A DNA stretch of 64,000 bases from Candidatus Sulfotelmatobacter sp. (GCA_035504415.1 DATJRY010000017.1:186001-250000), one strand, 5' to 3'. Counted from the stretch's first letter, positions 15,453 to 23,874 are shown. The notes: a model not told the origin generated them from the letters alone. Translations and numbers: made by a program.

Positions 15453-16310
15453 TCACGACAGGAACGCGTCGATCGCCGTCGCGAGCGCGGCCGGTTCTTC
15501 GCGCGTGGGCAGATGACCGCTGTGCTCGAGGATCAGCGTGCGCGCTTGCGGGTACACGCGGCGCACGATCGCGAGCGCGGCGATCGGCAAGTACCGGTCG
15601 CGGCGGCCCCACGCGCACAGCACCGGGCCCCCGTAGCGCGCGTAGCGCGCCTGCGCGGTGCGCCGGTGCGCCGGCGAAGCGAACGCCGGCAGACCGGCGG
15701 CGTAGACCCGCGCGAAGGCCCGGCGCAGGGCGGGATCGGCGCCCAGCGCCTGGGCCTGTTCGACGATCCCCGCGTCGAGGCTGGCCGGATCGTGGACGCT
15801 GCCCCGCAGGGTGGCGGCGATCAGTGCCCGCCGCGGCGGGCGCATGAACAGCGGGCGGGCCAGCCGCGCGGCGACCGCCAGCGCCAAGTGCCGGCGCGGA
15901 TGAGCGAAGCCGGCCGGCGCCAGCAGCACCAGGCGGCGGACCCGATCCGGGTGGGCGCCCGCGAAGTCGGCCGCCAGCAGCCCGCCCAGCGAGTGCCCCA
16001 CCAGCGCCACCTGCCCCGCGCCCAGCGCCGGCACGGCCGCTTCGAGGACGTGCCGGAAGAAGGCGGTGTCGTAGCGCGCGTCCGGCTTCTCGCTGGCGCC
16101 GAAGCCCGGCAGGTCCAGGGCGACGTAGCGCCGCCGTGGGTCCAGCCGGGCGACCAGCCGGTCCCAGGTGACGGAGGTCCACAGTCCCAGGCCGTGGAGC
16201 AGCAGGACCGGCGGCCCGTCCGGCGCGCCGGTCTCGAAGACCGCCAGCTCGAGTCCGGCGGCCCGGAGCGTGTGGCGGCGCCAGCCGGGCGGAGCGTCGG
16301 CGTCTACCAC
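15453..16310 (-). CDS. Alpha/beta hydrolase
   Basis: 285 residues from a GTG at 16310. It has the alpha/beta-hydrolase layout: oxyanion-side HGLGLWTS, nucleophile elbow GHSLGG near residue 105, acid in WGRRDRYLP, and catalytic His in EHSGHLPTREEP. The lid region is Arg/Pro-rich (ARPLFMRPPRRALIA). Substrate cannot be predicted; esterase or C-C hydrolase are both possible. Its start lies only 12 bp from the start of the divergent TlpA-like gene, so each promoter must lie within the other gene or the starts are slightly different. Confidence 0.82.
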   Translation of the reverse strand: MVDADAPPGWRRHTLRAAGLELAVFETGAPDGPPVLLLHGLGLWTSVTWDRLVARLDPRRRYVALDLPGFGASEKPDARYDTAFFRHVLEAAVPALGAGQVALVGHSLGGLLAADFAGAHPDRVRRLVLLAPAGFAHPRRHLALAVAARLARPLFMRPPRRALIAATLRGSVHDPASLDAGIVEQAQALGADPALRRAFARVYAAGLPAFASPAHRRTAQARYARYGGPVLCAWGRRDRYLPIAALAIVRRVYPQARTLILEHSGHLPTREEPAALATAIDAFLS

Positions 16311-16322
16311 GAAACCCCCGGC

Positions 16323-16844
16323 GTGCCTCGGGTCCCGCTCGTCCTCGTCGTGGTGCTCCTCCTATGCGGGTGCTACAACACCCCCGACCCCGGCAGCGCC
16401 GCCGGCGGTGGCGGTCCCGGGATGCTGACCGGGGCGCCGGCGCAGTCGTACCTGGTCCCGCGCACGGACGGCCGGACCGACGGCTTGGCCAATTACCGCG
16501 GTCGCGTCGTGCTGATGAACCTGTGGGCGACCTGGTGTCCGCCGTGTCAGGAAGAGATGCCCGCCCTCGAGCGCTTCGCGCGCGAAGAGGCCGGCAAGGT
16601 CGTCGTGCTCGGCGTCGATCAGGGCGAGTCGGCCGGCGTCGCGGGCGCGTTCGCACGCGCGCACGGCGTCACTTTTCCGATCCTCGTCGACGAGCAGCAG
16701 CAGTACGGGCGCACCTACGCGGCGCTGGGTTTGCCGACCTCGATCGTCGTCGGGCGCGACGGCAAGATCGTGCGCGGCATCGACGGCGCCATGACGCTGG
16801 CGCAGATGCGCGCCGCCGTCGCTCCGGCGCTCGCCGCGCGATGA
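16323..16844 (+). CDS. TlpA/ResA-like thioredoxin-fold lipoprotein
   Basis: 173 residues from a GTG at 16323. A hydrophobic signal (LVLVVVLLLCGC) with a lipobox suggests membrane anchoring outside the cytoplasm. The thioredoxin fold has the redox motif NLWATWCPPCQEEMPALE and the cis-Pro loop GLPTSIVVGRDGKIV. Proteins of this type reduce apocytochrome c or other periplasmic disulfides. Its stop overlaps the ATG of the next gene (ATGA), a membrane protein resembling ResB, which supports a role in cytochrome c maturation. Confidence 0.85.
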   Translation: MPRVPLVLVVVLLLCGCYNTPDPGSAAGGGGPGMLTGAPAQSYLVPRTDGRTDGLANYRGRVVLMNLWATWCPPCQEEMPALERFAREEAGKVVVLGVDQGESAGVAGAFARAHGVTFPILVDEQQQYGRTYAALGLPTSIVVGRDGKIVRGIDGAMTLAQMRAAVAPALAAR

Positions 16845-17860
16845 CCGCCCGCACGACGGCCCTGGTGGTCGCCGCCGTCGCGATCGCGCTGGTGGTCGCG
16901 CAGGATCTCGAGCCCGGTTACGCGCTCTACCACAGCTGGCAGTACGCGCTGGCGCTGGCGCTCGCGCTCGCGCTGCTGATCGGCTACGCGCACGGCGTGC
17001 GGCGCGGCGCCGACGGCGTCGTGGGCCGGCGTTTGCTGGTCGCGCTGGCAGGCGCCGCGATCGTCGATGTGGCCGGCTTGGCGTCCGGACTGCTCGGCCC
17101 CGACACGGCCGACGTCAGCGGCGCGCCGGGAACGGTCGTTCCCGTTCCCGCGCTCGGCGCGGCGGCGTTCTTCGGTCCGGCGGATGCGGCGGCGATCGCG
17201 CGCGGCGACGGAACGATCGTGCTGCGGCGGCGCGGCCACGGCGACGTCGTGCTCGGCACGGGCACGCGCCGTCTGTTCGGCGAGTCGGTGCTGAGCCTGG
17301 CGCCGCACCCCGCCGTCTACGTGCACGCCAGCGACGCGCGCGGCGCGCATCTGACCATCACCCAACCCACCGGCACGGCGTTCCTCTCGCCGGTGCTGCA
17401 ATTCGGCACCATGCAGCGCATCAACGACGCGCTGACCGTCCCGGTCGACACCTTCGCCACGCCGGCCCTGCACCGCGTCTTTCGCGCGCTCTACTTCACG
17501 CCCAGGCAGCTGGCGAACTTTCCGCATCACGTCGGCGATCCGACCAAGCCGGGCGTCATCCTGACCGCGCAGGACGATCGCGGCACGCCGATGGGGATCA
17601 CGATCACCCAAGGCGAGCCGGTCGTGCTCGGCGGCGTGACCGTGCAGCTCACGGTCGGCAGCTATCCCGCGCTCGCGATCGCGTCGGCGCCGGACACCTG
17701 GGCGCTCGCGCTGGGATCGGTGCTGGTCGTGCTCGGGCTGGTGTGGACCGGACTCGCCGCGCGCGCGAACGACTCAGATCAGCATGCCGATCGTGTCGAC
17801 GACCAGGCCGCACGCGGTGGCGATCGCGGCCGTGATCGGGAGCAGACGCGAGCCGGCTAA
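16841..17860 (+). CDS. Membrane protein, possibly ResB-like
   Basis: 339 residues from the ATG at 16841, coupled to the TlpA-like gene. Hydrophobic helices lie near residues 5-22, 33-50 and 62-85. A long non-membrane domain of about 190 residues follows, and a last helix (TWALALGSVLVVLGLVWTGL) comes at about 288-310. Helices flanking a large extracytoplasmic domain that ends 'TVGSYPALAIASAPD' just before the last helix recall ResB/Ccs1 of System II cytochrome c biogenesis. The similarity is only topological. The hydrophilic 30-residue tail overlaps the convergent gene by 87 bp and may be read-through of an ancestral stop. Confidence 0.5.
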   Translation: MTARTTALVVAAVAIALVVAQDLEPGYALYHSWQYALALALALALLIGYAHGVRRGADGVVGRRLLVALAGAAIVDVAGLASGLLGPDTADVSGAPGTVVPVPALGAAAFFGPADAAAIARGDGTIVLRRRGHGDVVLGTGTRRLFGESVLSLAPHPAVYVHASDARGAHLTITQPTGTAFLSPVLQFGTMQRINDALTVPVDTFATPALHRVFRALYFTPRQLANFPHHVGDPTKPGVILTAQDDRGTPMGITITQGEPVVLGGVTVQLTVGSYPALAIASAPDTWALALGSVLVVLGLVWTGLAARANDSDQHADRVDDQAARGGDRGRDREQTRAG

Positions 17861-18355
17861 GGCGGTGATCGAGACCAGCACGATCGCGATCTCGAACAGC
17901 GTCGTGCCGCTTTCGACCCACCGGTGGCGCGTCGCCAAGTGCTCCGAACGCTCGCCCTCGGCCTCCGAGCGCTTCTTGTCCTCGGCGGCGCTGCGCAGCA
18001 GCGGCGGTCCTTTGGCCTCCTCGCGCTTGGCATCGGCCGCGAGCAGATCCGGGTGTTTGGCGTTCCCGCTGTCGATGGCGGCGCGGTAGACGGCGACCTT
18101 GATGCGCCCGGCCTCGTATTCGTTGAACGTGTCGGCGGCGCGAGTGAAGATCGCGATCTGCTCGTTCTTGACCAGCAGCGCCTCGCTTTGCAGCGTGCTG
18201 GCGAGGAAGCCGGAGACCGCCGAGCACAGCGCCAGCACCGCGGCGGCGACCGGAATCCAGTGCGGCGCGTCGTGATGCTGCGTTCCCTCGGGTGCGAGCG
18301 CTTCGGGGACGCGGACGCGCCGGGAGACGGGCTGGTCGGCGGGCGTTTCGCTCAT
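17774..18355 (-). CDS. DUF4337-like membrane protein
   Basis: 193 residues from the ATG at 18355. One helix near residues 33-55 (WIPVAAAVLALCSAVSGFLAS) is followed by an acidic/basic helical middle (FNEYEAGRIKVAVYRAA, KKRSEAEGERSEHLATRHRW) and two C-terminal helices. This layout, with the conserved H..RW before the second helix, resembles the DUF4337 family of unknown function. Its ATG overlaps the stop of the upstream nitrilase gene (ATGA). The last 29 codons overlap the tail of the convergent ResB-like gene. Confidence 0.6.
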   Translation of the reverse strand: MSETPADQPVSRRVRVPEALAPEGTQHHDAPHWIPVAAAVLALCSAVSGFLASTLQSEALLVKNEQIAIFTRAADTFNEYEAGRIKVAVYRAAIDSGNAKHPDLLAADAKREEAKGPPLLRSAAEDKKRSEAEGERSEHLATRHRWVESGTTLFEIAIVLVSITALAGSRLLPITAAIATACGLVVDTIGMLI

Positions 18356-19629
18356 CGCGCCACCGGCGCGGTCAGCTCGCGCACGCGCTCGAGGCCGCTG
18401 CGCACGTCGGTGTCGGGCGCGACGCGCCAGGCCTCGGTGCGCGCGCGATCGAAACCGAACGCGGCCAGCTCGAACGCGCCGTGCGTGCCGCAGACGATCG
18501 CGCCGTCGGGATCGACGGCGAAGGCGCGCCGGTGCAGCGTGTCGAGCACGACGACGTAGCAGCGCAGCTCGGCGGCGCGCGTGCGCGCGAACCGCGTCGT
18601 CCAGTGCTCGTCGATCGAGGCGCGCCAGACGAACAGCCGAACGCCGTCGAGCCGCGGCGCCACCAGCGCGCGCGGATCGAGCACGGCCTCGTCGTCGACG
18701 TGGGCGATCTCCGCGCTCGTCGCGAGCGCGTGCGGATCGATCACCAGCTCGGCGCCGGCCGTGGCGGCCAGCGCGTGCAGGGCGGGATCGACGTGCGCGG
18801 TGATCGCGACCCGCAGGCTCGCCGGGAGCGCGGCGCCGTTGCCGCGCGCGACCGCCGGCGTCGCGCCGCGCGCGACGATGGCGGGGCCGATCGCGATCGT
18901 GCCGTGCACGATCTGCTCGTCGTGTTGCGAGCCCAGTGCGACCGGGCTGCCGTCGGCCGCGACGATCTGGCTCTTGCCGCAGTAGAGCACGCTGCGCGCT
19001 TCGACGCCGACCTTGTTGGCGGCGATCAGCGGAACGCCGTTCTCACGCGCGCGCACGGAAATCATCAGATCCGCCTGGATGTTCTCGAGCGCGTCGGGAT
19101 CGCGGCCGCTGCTCACCCAGGCGGTCGGAACGACGAGCACTTCCGCGCCGGCGTCGACCAGCGTCGCCGCAATGGTCGGGATGCGGCCGTCGGCGCAGAT
19201 GAAGACGCCCAGTCGACCGAGCGGCGTCTCGACCGGCTGCAACGCGTCGCCGGCGGTGAACCAGCGGCGATCGAAGTGCCACAGAAAGCACTTGTCGGCG
19301 AAGCCGACGACGCCGTCGGCGGTTACCACGTAGGCTGCGTTCGCGAGTCCGCGCTCGCCGTTTCGTGCGCTACCGTACACGATCGTCGCGCCGCTCCGGC
19401 ATGCGACCGCGATCACGTCTTGCGCGGCATCAGCAAGCAACTGCGGGTCGACCGGGTCGGCACCGATAACATATCCGGGGACGGTCCCTTCGGGGACGAC
19501 GATCAAGCGCGCGCCGTTTTCGGCCGCGGCCACGATGCGTGCCAGGATCGCGGGCCAGCGCTCGCTGAAATCGGCACGGTCGTGAGCTTGCAGCTGAACG
19601 GCACTAACGGCGGTCGGTCTAGCGTTCAC
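18352..19629 (-). CDS. Carbon-nitrogen hydrolase with a degenerate second nitrilase half
   Basis: 425 residues from the ATG at 19629. Residues 1 to about 255 form a nitrilase-fold amidase with the triad visible: Glu in LIVVPEGTVPG, Lys in GFADKCFLW, Cys in GVFICADGRIP. The remaining about 170 residues look like a second, reduced copy (LRVAITAHVDPALHALAATA... AAELRCYVVVLDTLH... VDPDGAIVCG) in which Glu, Lys and Cys are not recognisable. Nitrilases hydrolyse amides or nitriles. The extra half may replace the usual dimer partner. The gene is followed by the coupled DUF4337 gene. Confidence 0.78.
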   Translation of the reverse strand: MNARPTAVSAVQLQAHDRADFSERWPAILARIVAAAENGARLIVVPEGTVPGYVIGADPVDPQLLADAAQDVIAVACRSGATIVYGSARNGERGLANAAYVVTADGVVGFADKCFLWHFDRRWFTAGDALQPVETPLGRLGVFICADGRIPTIAATLVDAGAEVLVVPTAWVSSGRDPDALENIQADLMISVRARENGVPLIAANKVGVEARSVLYCGKSQIVAADGSPVALGSQHDEQIVHGTIAIGPAIVARGATPAVARGNGAALPASLRVAITAHVDPALHALAATAGAELVIDPHALATSAEIAHVDDEAVLDPRALVAPRLDGVRLFVWRASIDEHWTTRFARTRAAELRCYVVVLDTLHRRAFAVDPDGAIVCGTHGAFELAAFGFDRARTEAWRVAPDTDVRSGLERVRELTAPVAR

Positions 19630-19661
19630 TACCTAATCGCTCCAAAGGAGAAGCCGAGCTC

Positions 19662-20255
19662 ATGGACGGGCTCGCTGAGGGTCGTCGTATGACACGTTTG
19701 GTCGTATGTCTTTCACTCGTGTTCGCCACGTCCGCCGCGGCGCTCGTCCCCGCGGCTCCGGCTGGTGCCGCATCTCCGACGCACCGCCGGCACGTGCGGC
19801 AGACCGCGAACACGCACCATAAGCCGGTGCACCACGTGGTCCGCGTCGCTTGCAAGGTCGCCCCCGCGGATGAGTACTTCGGACGGATGAAGATGAGCAT
19901 CCTGGGCATCCGCAACACGATCAAGGACCAGGGTCTCAAGATCGACGCCGACCCGAACAAGGCTCCCGACACGTTCGGCGCGATCGCGCTGACCGAAGAC
20001 GCGATGCGCGACTGGCAGCGCAAGTACCCCTGCGACAGCTGGCTGCCGACCACGATCTACGCACTCGAGCACTTCTACGCGAAGATCCACACCGAGGACG
20101 GCGTCCGTCACGTGCACACCGTCTGGGCTTGGCTGCGCCGGGCGTACCCGCATGCCACGATCATCGCCGAGGGGCAGCGCGAGGACGCGGGCGCGACCGC
20201 GGCGCCGATCGCCGTCCCGGCCGCGCTGGTCAGTCCCGAGCCGAACCAGCCGTAA
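19662..20255 (+). CDS. Secreted protein of unknown function
   Basis: 197 residues from the ATG at 19662, which has AGGAG about 11 nt upstream; an ATG at 19689 would remove 9 residues and also leave a good signal peptide (LVVCLSLVFATSAAALVPAAPAGA). The mature part is His-rich at first (THRRHVRQTANTHHKPVHHVV), has two cysteines (ACKVAP, KYPCDSW) that may pair, and ends in a Pro/Ala tail. No family is recognised. A strong terminator follows. Confidence 0.6.
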   Translation: MDGLAEGRRMTRLVVCLSLVFATSAAALVPAAPAGAASPTHRRHVRQTANTHHKPVHHVVRVACKVAPADEYFGRMKMSILGIRNTIKDQGLKIDADPNKAPDTFGAIALTEDAMRDWQRKYPCDSWLPTTIYALEHFYAKIHTEDGVRHVHTVWAWLRRAYPHATIIAEGQREDAGATAAPIAVPAALVSPEPNQP

Positions 20256-20272
20256 CCGGGAGCGGAAAAGCA

Positions 20273-20305
20273 ACGGCCCCCGGGCATGCGCCCAGGGGCC
20301 GTTTT
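20273..20305. terminator. Rho-independent terminator between convergent genes
   Basis: ACGGCCCC (20273-20280) pairs with GGGGCCGT (20295-20302), and inside it GGGC/GCCC closes an ATGC loop. TTTT follows on the plus strand. On the minus strand the single mismatch becomes a U-G pair and TTGCTTTT follows. It probably ends both the secreted-protein gene (stop 20255) and the first stalk/barrel gene (stop 20326). Confidence 0.88.
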
Positions 20306-20325
20306 CGTTCCGCGCGCCGGAGCGC

Positions 20326-21627
20326 TTAGAACTTGAACCCGAGTCCGACGTAGCCGCCGGCGTGGGCCGCGTTGTCGGGCATGAGCTGCTTGTTGGTGAT
20401 CTGGTCACCCAAGAAGCCCGCGTCCAGGAACAGCCCGGACGAACCGAGCGTCCAGGTCGCGCCGACCTCGTACTTCATGAAGCGTGCCTCGATATCCGAG
20501 GTCGAGCCGTCGGGGAACGTGAACGGTCCCGAGACGCTCGGGTAGTACCAGATGCTCCCGTAGACCGAGAGCGGCTGATCGAGATCGGGGAGCTTCTCGG
20601 CACCGAAGCCGACGCCGTTCTGGCGCGGATAACCGTAGTTCTCCGCGCGCGAGAGATAGCCGACGCCGATGTAGATACGCGGCGAGGCGATCTTGATGCC
20701 CAGGCGCGCGTCGTTGTCGGTGTCGACCGCGCGGAAGGACGGCACGAACGTCGAGCCGTCGCCACCGATGGTGGTGACGTAACCCGGATTGTGCGGGTAG
20801 GCCCACTGGCGATAATCGTCTTCGATCATCCAGGGCAGGCCGAAGAGCGGGAACTCCGCCGCCGCGCGACCGGTGAACGAGGCGCCCTTTTCCTGGTTGC
20901 CGGGCGAGAACTCGTTGTAGACCTTGGAGGCGAAGATGTAGTCGCCGACCACGAAGTGCTCGTACGGATTCTTCGTCGGCACCGGCGTGGGGACGGGGGT
21001 CGGAACCGGGGTCGGGACCGGCGTGGCGACCGGGGTGGGAACGGGCGTCGGTACCGGGGTCGGGACCGGAGCCACGACGTACCGGACGACGACGATGCGA
21101 CGGTCCGGAACCCACTGGACGTAGGCGCCCATGCCTTCGGAGATGACGCGTACCGGTACGACGACGGCGCCCTTGTAGATCTCGGGCGGAACGTCGAGCG
21201 GGCGGCTTTCTCCGTTGATGACGACTTCCGGTCGTCCGACCGTCACCTTGACGTCGGAGCCGGGTTTCGAGACGTCGGCCGTGCGCGTCGCGGGGTCGTA
21301 CGACACGGTCGCGCCCATCTGTTCGAACATCGAGCGCAGAGGGATGAGGATGGTATTGCCGCGCACCAAGGCGGCGAGAACGCGGTTCGCGGTCAAGCGA
21401 TCCGGCTTCGTGTAGACGTGCCGGTCGTTGAACAGAATCGGGATCTCGCCGGATGGTGGCGTGCCGAAGTCAGCGGGCGGCATGCCGGACTGGTCCTGAG
21501 CGACCTGCACGTGCGCGAGCGTACCTGTGTTGCCTCGCGCGAATGCGGCCGTCTGGCCCAGAACCGACGTCATACCGATACCGACCGCGAAGATCGCGGC
21601 CAGAACCCCGGTGCTCAGTCGTTTCAC
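20326..21627 (-). CDS. Stalk-domain / (PVPT)n / outer-membrane beta-barrel protein, copy 1
   Basis: 433 residues from a GTG at 21627 with AGGGAG upstream; the paralogue shares the same VKRLSTG start. Order: signal peptide (residues 1-28); a copper-amine-oxidase-N-like 'stalk' domain (about 60-190; IPILFNDRHVY, NTILIPLRSMFEQMGATVSYD, VVVPVRVISEGMGAYVQWV); a (PVPT)n linker of about 32 residues; then a C-terminal domain of about 200 residues with alternating strands ending in GGYVGLGFKF. The terminal Phe after a beta pattern is typical of outer-membrane barrels. It may anchor something through its periplasmic or surface stalk domain; the ligand is unknown. Confidence 0.7.
   Translation of the reverse strand: MKRLSTGVLAAIFAVGIGMTSVLGQTAAFARGNTGTLAHVQVAQDQSGMPPADFGTPPSGEIPILFNDRHVYTKPDRLTANRVLAALVRGNTILIPLRSMFEQMGATVSYDPATRTADVSKPGSDVKVTVGRPEVVINGESRPLDVPPEIYKGAVVVPVRVISEGMGAYVQWVPDRRIVVVRYVVAPVPTPVPTPVPTPVATPVPTPVPTPVPTPVPTKNPYEHFVVGDYIFASKVYNEFSPGNQEKGASFTGRAAAEFPLFGLPWMIEDDYRQWAYPHNPGYVTTIGGDGSTFVPSFRAVDTDNDARLGIKIASPRIYIGVGYLSRAENYGYPRQNGVGFGAEKLPDLDQPLSVYGSIWYYPSVSGPFTFPDGSTSDIEARFMKYEVGATWTLGSSGLFLDAGFLGDQITNKQLMPDNAAHAGGYVGLGFKF
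20975..21071 (-). repeat. DNA repeat encoding (PVPT)n linker, copy 1
   Basis: About eight imperfect 12-bp units read PVPT on the minus strand, with one PVAT variant. The wobble positions vary between units, so protein sequence rather than DNA is conserved. Units could still expand or contract by slippage and change the linker length. Confidence 0.85.
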
Positions 21628-21795
21628 GTAAATCTCCCTACAATGGCGTGGTGTCGAGAGGGAATGCCGGTACGCCAACGCACCGACCGGCCGCTCGGCA
21701 AGCCGTGCGGGCCCTCTGGTCGCTCGTTCGGGCAAAAGAGGGCTCCTCCCCTGTAACGTGCGGCCACCCGGTTAGCTCATGTGATGGACGAGACG

Positions 21796-21834
21796 AAAAA
21801 ACGATCCGGGCCGAGCTACGCTCGACCCGGATCG
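21796..21834 (-). terminator. Rho-independent terminator after stalk/barrel copy 2
   Basis: On the minus strand a 15-bp helix is formed by CGATCCGGG/CCCGGATCG, a U-G pair and CGAGC/GCTCG. It is closed by a GTA loop and followed by TTTTTT (21801-21796). It lies 42 bp beyond the stop of the gene at 21876 and separates the two paralogues into independent transcripts. Confidence 0.93.
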
Positions 21835-21875
21835 CGGGGTTCTCTCGTCGTGCGGCCGCGCCGCCCGAGCGAGCT

Positions 21876-23258
21876 TTAGAAGCGGACCCCGATGCCGGCG
21901 AACCAGCCGTCGTGGATGAAGCCGTCGGGCGCGAATTGCTTCGCGTAGCCGCGGTCACCCATGAAGCCGCCTTCCAAGAAGACGCCGCCGTTGGTGAAGA
22001 ACGGAACGCTCCAGGCGGCACCGATCTGGTACTTCGAGTCACGGTACTGCAGCGCGTAGCCGATGCCCGTGGTCGGATCGGTGAAGTTACCCTGGATGCT
22101 CGGGTAGTACCAGTAGCTGCCGAACAGCGAGAGCGAACGGTCGAGGTCCGGGAGCTTCTCGACGCCGAAGCCGAAGCCGTTCTGCTGCGGGTAGCCGTAG
22201 TTGTCGTTGCGCCACAGGTAGCCAACGCCGATGTAGATGCGCGGCCAGGCGACTTCCACGCCCAGACGGACGTCGAGGTCGCGATCCTCGGCCAGGAAGG
22301 ACGGGACGTAGACGCCCGTGCCGCCCGAACCGATCGGGGTCACGCAGCCACGGTTGCCGTATTGCGGCGCACCGGGGACGCAGGGTGAGTTGCGCGGCAC
22401 CGAGGTGTCGAAGTCACCGACGTGCTGGTAGGCGAACTGCTCGGCGTTGACTTCGATCATCCACGGGATGTTGAAGGCCGGGAATTCGAGCGCAGCACGA
22501 CCGGCGAACGACGGACCCATGTCCTTGTTGCCCGGCGAGAACTCGTTGTAGACCGTCGGCTCGAAGATGTAGTCGCCCGCGATGAAGTGCTCGTAGTAAC
22601 GAGGCTTCCGGGTGGGGACGGGGGTCGGAACCGGGGTCGGGACCGGCGTCGCGACCGGAGTCGGAACCGGCGTGGGAACCGGGGTCGGCGCCGGCGGCGG
22701 CGGAGCCGCTACGTAACGAACGACCACGATGCGACGGTCGGGAACCCACTGAACGTAGGCGCCCATGCCTTCCGAGATGACACGAACGGGCACCACGACG
22801 GAGCCCTTGTAGATCTCGGGAGGAACGTCGAGCGGACGGGTCTCACCGTTGATCACGACTTCCGGCCGACCGACGGTGACTTTCACGTCGGAACCGGGCT
22901 TCGAAACGTCGGCGGTACGCGTCGCGGGATCGTACGAAACCGTTGCGCCCATCTGCTCGAACATCGAGCGGAGGGGGATGAGGATGGTGTTGCCGCGGAC
23001 GAGCGCAGCCAGAACGCGGTTCTGTTTCAGCGTGTCGGGCTTCGAGTAAACGTGCCGATCGTTGAAGAGGATCGGAACTTCGCCCGATGGCGGGGCGCCG
23101 AAGTCGGCGGGCGGCATTTGGTCGGCGGTCTGGGCGATCTGCGTCGGCGCGAAGCTTCGAGTGTTTCCTTGCGCCGCAGATTGCTGTGCCGAAACCGACG
23201 TCGTACCGATCCCGGCGGCAACCAGCACTGCCAGAAGTCCGGTGCTCAGTCGTTTCAC
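21876..23258 (-). CDS. Stalk-domain / (PVPT)n / outer-membrane beta-barrel protein, copy 2
   Basis: 460 residues from a GTG at 23258, with GGGAG upstream; an ATG at 23276 would add six residues. The layout equals copy 1: signal peptide VKRLSTGLLAVLVAAGIGTTSV, nearly identical stalk domain (SMFEQMGATVSYDPATRTAD is shared word for word), (PVPT)n linker, then a more diverged barrel-like domain ending WFAGIGVRF. An insertion with two cysteines (RNSPCVPGAPQYGNRGCVTP) is unique to this copy. The conserved stalk with a diverged barrel suggests the same partner but a different outer-membrane or surface role. Confidence 0.7.
   Translation of the reverse strand: MKRLSTGLLAVLVAAGIGTTSVSAQQSAAQGNTRSFAPTQIAQTADQMPPADFGAPPSGEVPILFNDRHVYSKPDTLKQNRVLAALVRGNTILIPLRSMFEQMGATVSYDPATRTADVSKPGSDVKVTVGRPEVVINGETRPLDVPPEIYKGSVVVPVRVISEGMGAYVQWVPDRRIVVVRYVAAPPPPAPTPVPTPVPTPVATPVPTPVPTPVPTRKPRYYEHFIAGDYIFEPTVYNEFSPGNKDMGPSFAGRAALEFPAFNIPWMIEVNAEQFAYQHVGDFDTSVPRNSPCVPGAPQYGNRGCVTPIGSGGTGVYVPSFLAEDRDLDVRLGVEVAWPRIYIGVGYLWRNDNYGYPQQNGFGFGVEKLPDLDRSLSLFGSYWYYPSIQGNFTDPTTGIGYALQYRDSKYQIGAAWSVPFFTNGGVFLEGGFMGDRGYAKQFAPDGFIHDGWFAGIGVRF
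22611..22695 (-). repeat. DNA repeat encoding (PVPT)n linker, copy 2
   Basis: About seven 12-bp units encode PVPT, including one PVAT at the same place as in copy 1, followed on the N-terminal side by a run of prolines (PPPPAPTP). Shared placement of the PVAT unit shows that the linker was present before the gene duplicated. Confidence 0.85.
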
Positions 23259-23478
23259 TGAATTGGTGTCTCCCATGCTACGTGGTGATTGTGAGAGGTG
23301 GAAGAGTGCCGGGACAAGCCGAAGGCGGCGGGCCTCCGCCGGTGCTCGGGCACGGACGTGCATCGAGTACCCAGGAGCGTCGCCGGTCAATCCCCGAGGT
23401 AACCCCGGGGTTCCCGATCTTCCCCTCGAACGTCAACGAGGGTTGTGAGGGTTCCGCCCCGGCGCCCGAACGGGCTCG

Positions 23479-23874
23479 TCAGCCGAGCTTCTCGTCCAGG
23501 CGCTCGCGGAATTTCTCGCGGGAGGTGACGTAGCGCTCGTGGGTCCCCTCGCCGATCTTCTCGCGCTCGTCGAAGGCGGCGAAGGCGAACTCGATCCGGC
23601 GGCCGTCGACCTTGAGGACCTCGACCTCGGTCCGGATGATCAGGCCCACCGGGGTGGCGGCCAGGTGCGAGAGGTCGACGTGGGTCCCCAGGGTGATCTC
23701 GTCGGGGTCCAGGACCGGGGCGATGCACTGCATCGCGGCCTCCTCGACCAGCTGGAGCAGCATCGGTGTCGACAGCACGTCGACACCGGCATTGCCGGCC
23801 TTCTCGGCCGTCATCCACTCCTCAACCCGAGTCTGGCGCTGGTAGGACCTCCCGACCTCGATCTTGCCCCGCAT
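23479..23874 (-). CDS. Hotdog-fold thioesterase, FlK-like
   Basis: 131 residues from the ATG at 23874. The order VEEWMTAEKAGN, LSTPMLLQLVEEAAM, then LGTHVDLSHLAATPVG with VEVLKVDGRRIEFAFAAFD, is the pattern of fluoroacetyl-CoA thioesterase-like hotdog proteins. In FlK a Thr, Glu and His act in catalysis; candidates here are Thr in STPM, Glu in VEEAAM and His in THVDLSH. The natural substrate is probably an acyl-CoA, not necessarily fluorinated. It is divergent from the efflux adaptor gene (134 bp apart). Confidence 0.72.
   Translation of the reverse strand: MRGKIEVGRSYQRQTRVEEWMTAEKAGNAGVDVLSTPMLLQLVEEAAMQCIAPVLDPDEITLGTHVDLSHLAATPVGLIIRTEVEVLKVDGRRIEFAFAAFDEREKIGEGTHERYVTSREKFRERLDEKLG

Noticed and set aside
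20975-22695. Regular short DNA repeats that could be taken for a CRISPR array
   Set aside because: They are in-frame 12-bp units encoding PVPT inside two protein genes, with no spacers and no cas genes.
21628-23478. Possible c-di-AMP (ydaO-type) riboswitch in the GC-rich leaders of the two stalk/barrel genes
   Set aside because: Fragments such as AGCTAACC and GGGGAAG occur, but not in the right order, and the GGGUGAAUC core is missing. The two leaders do not resemble each other.
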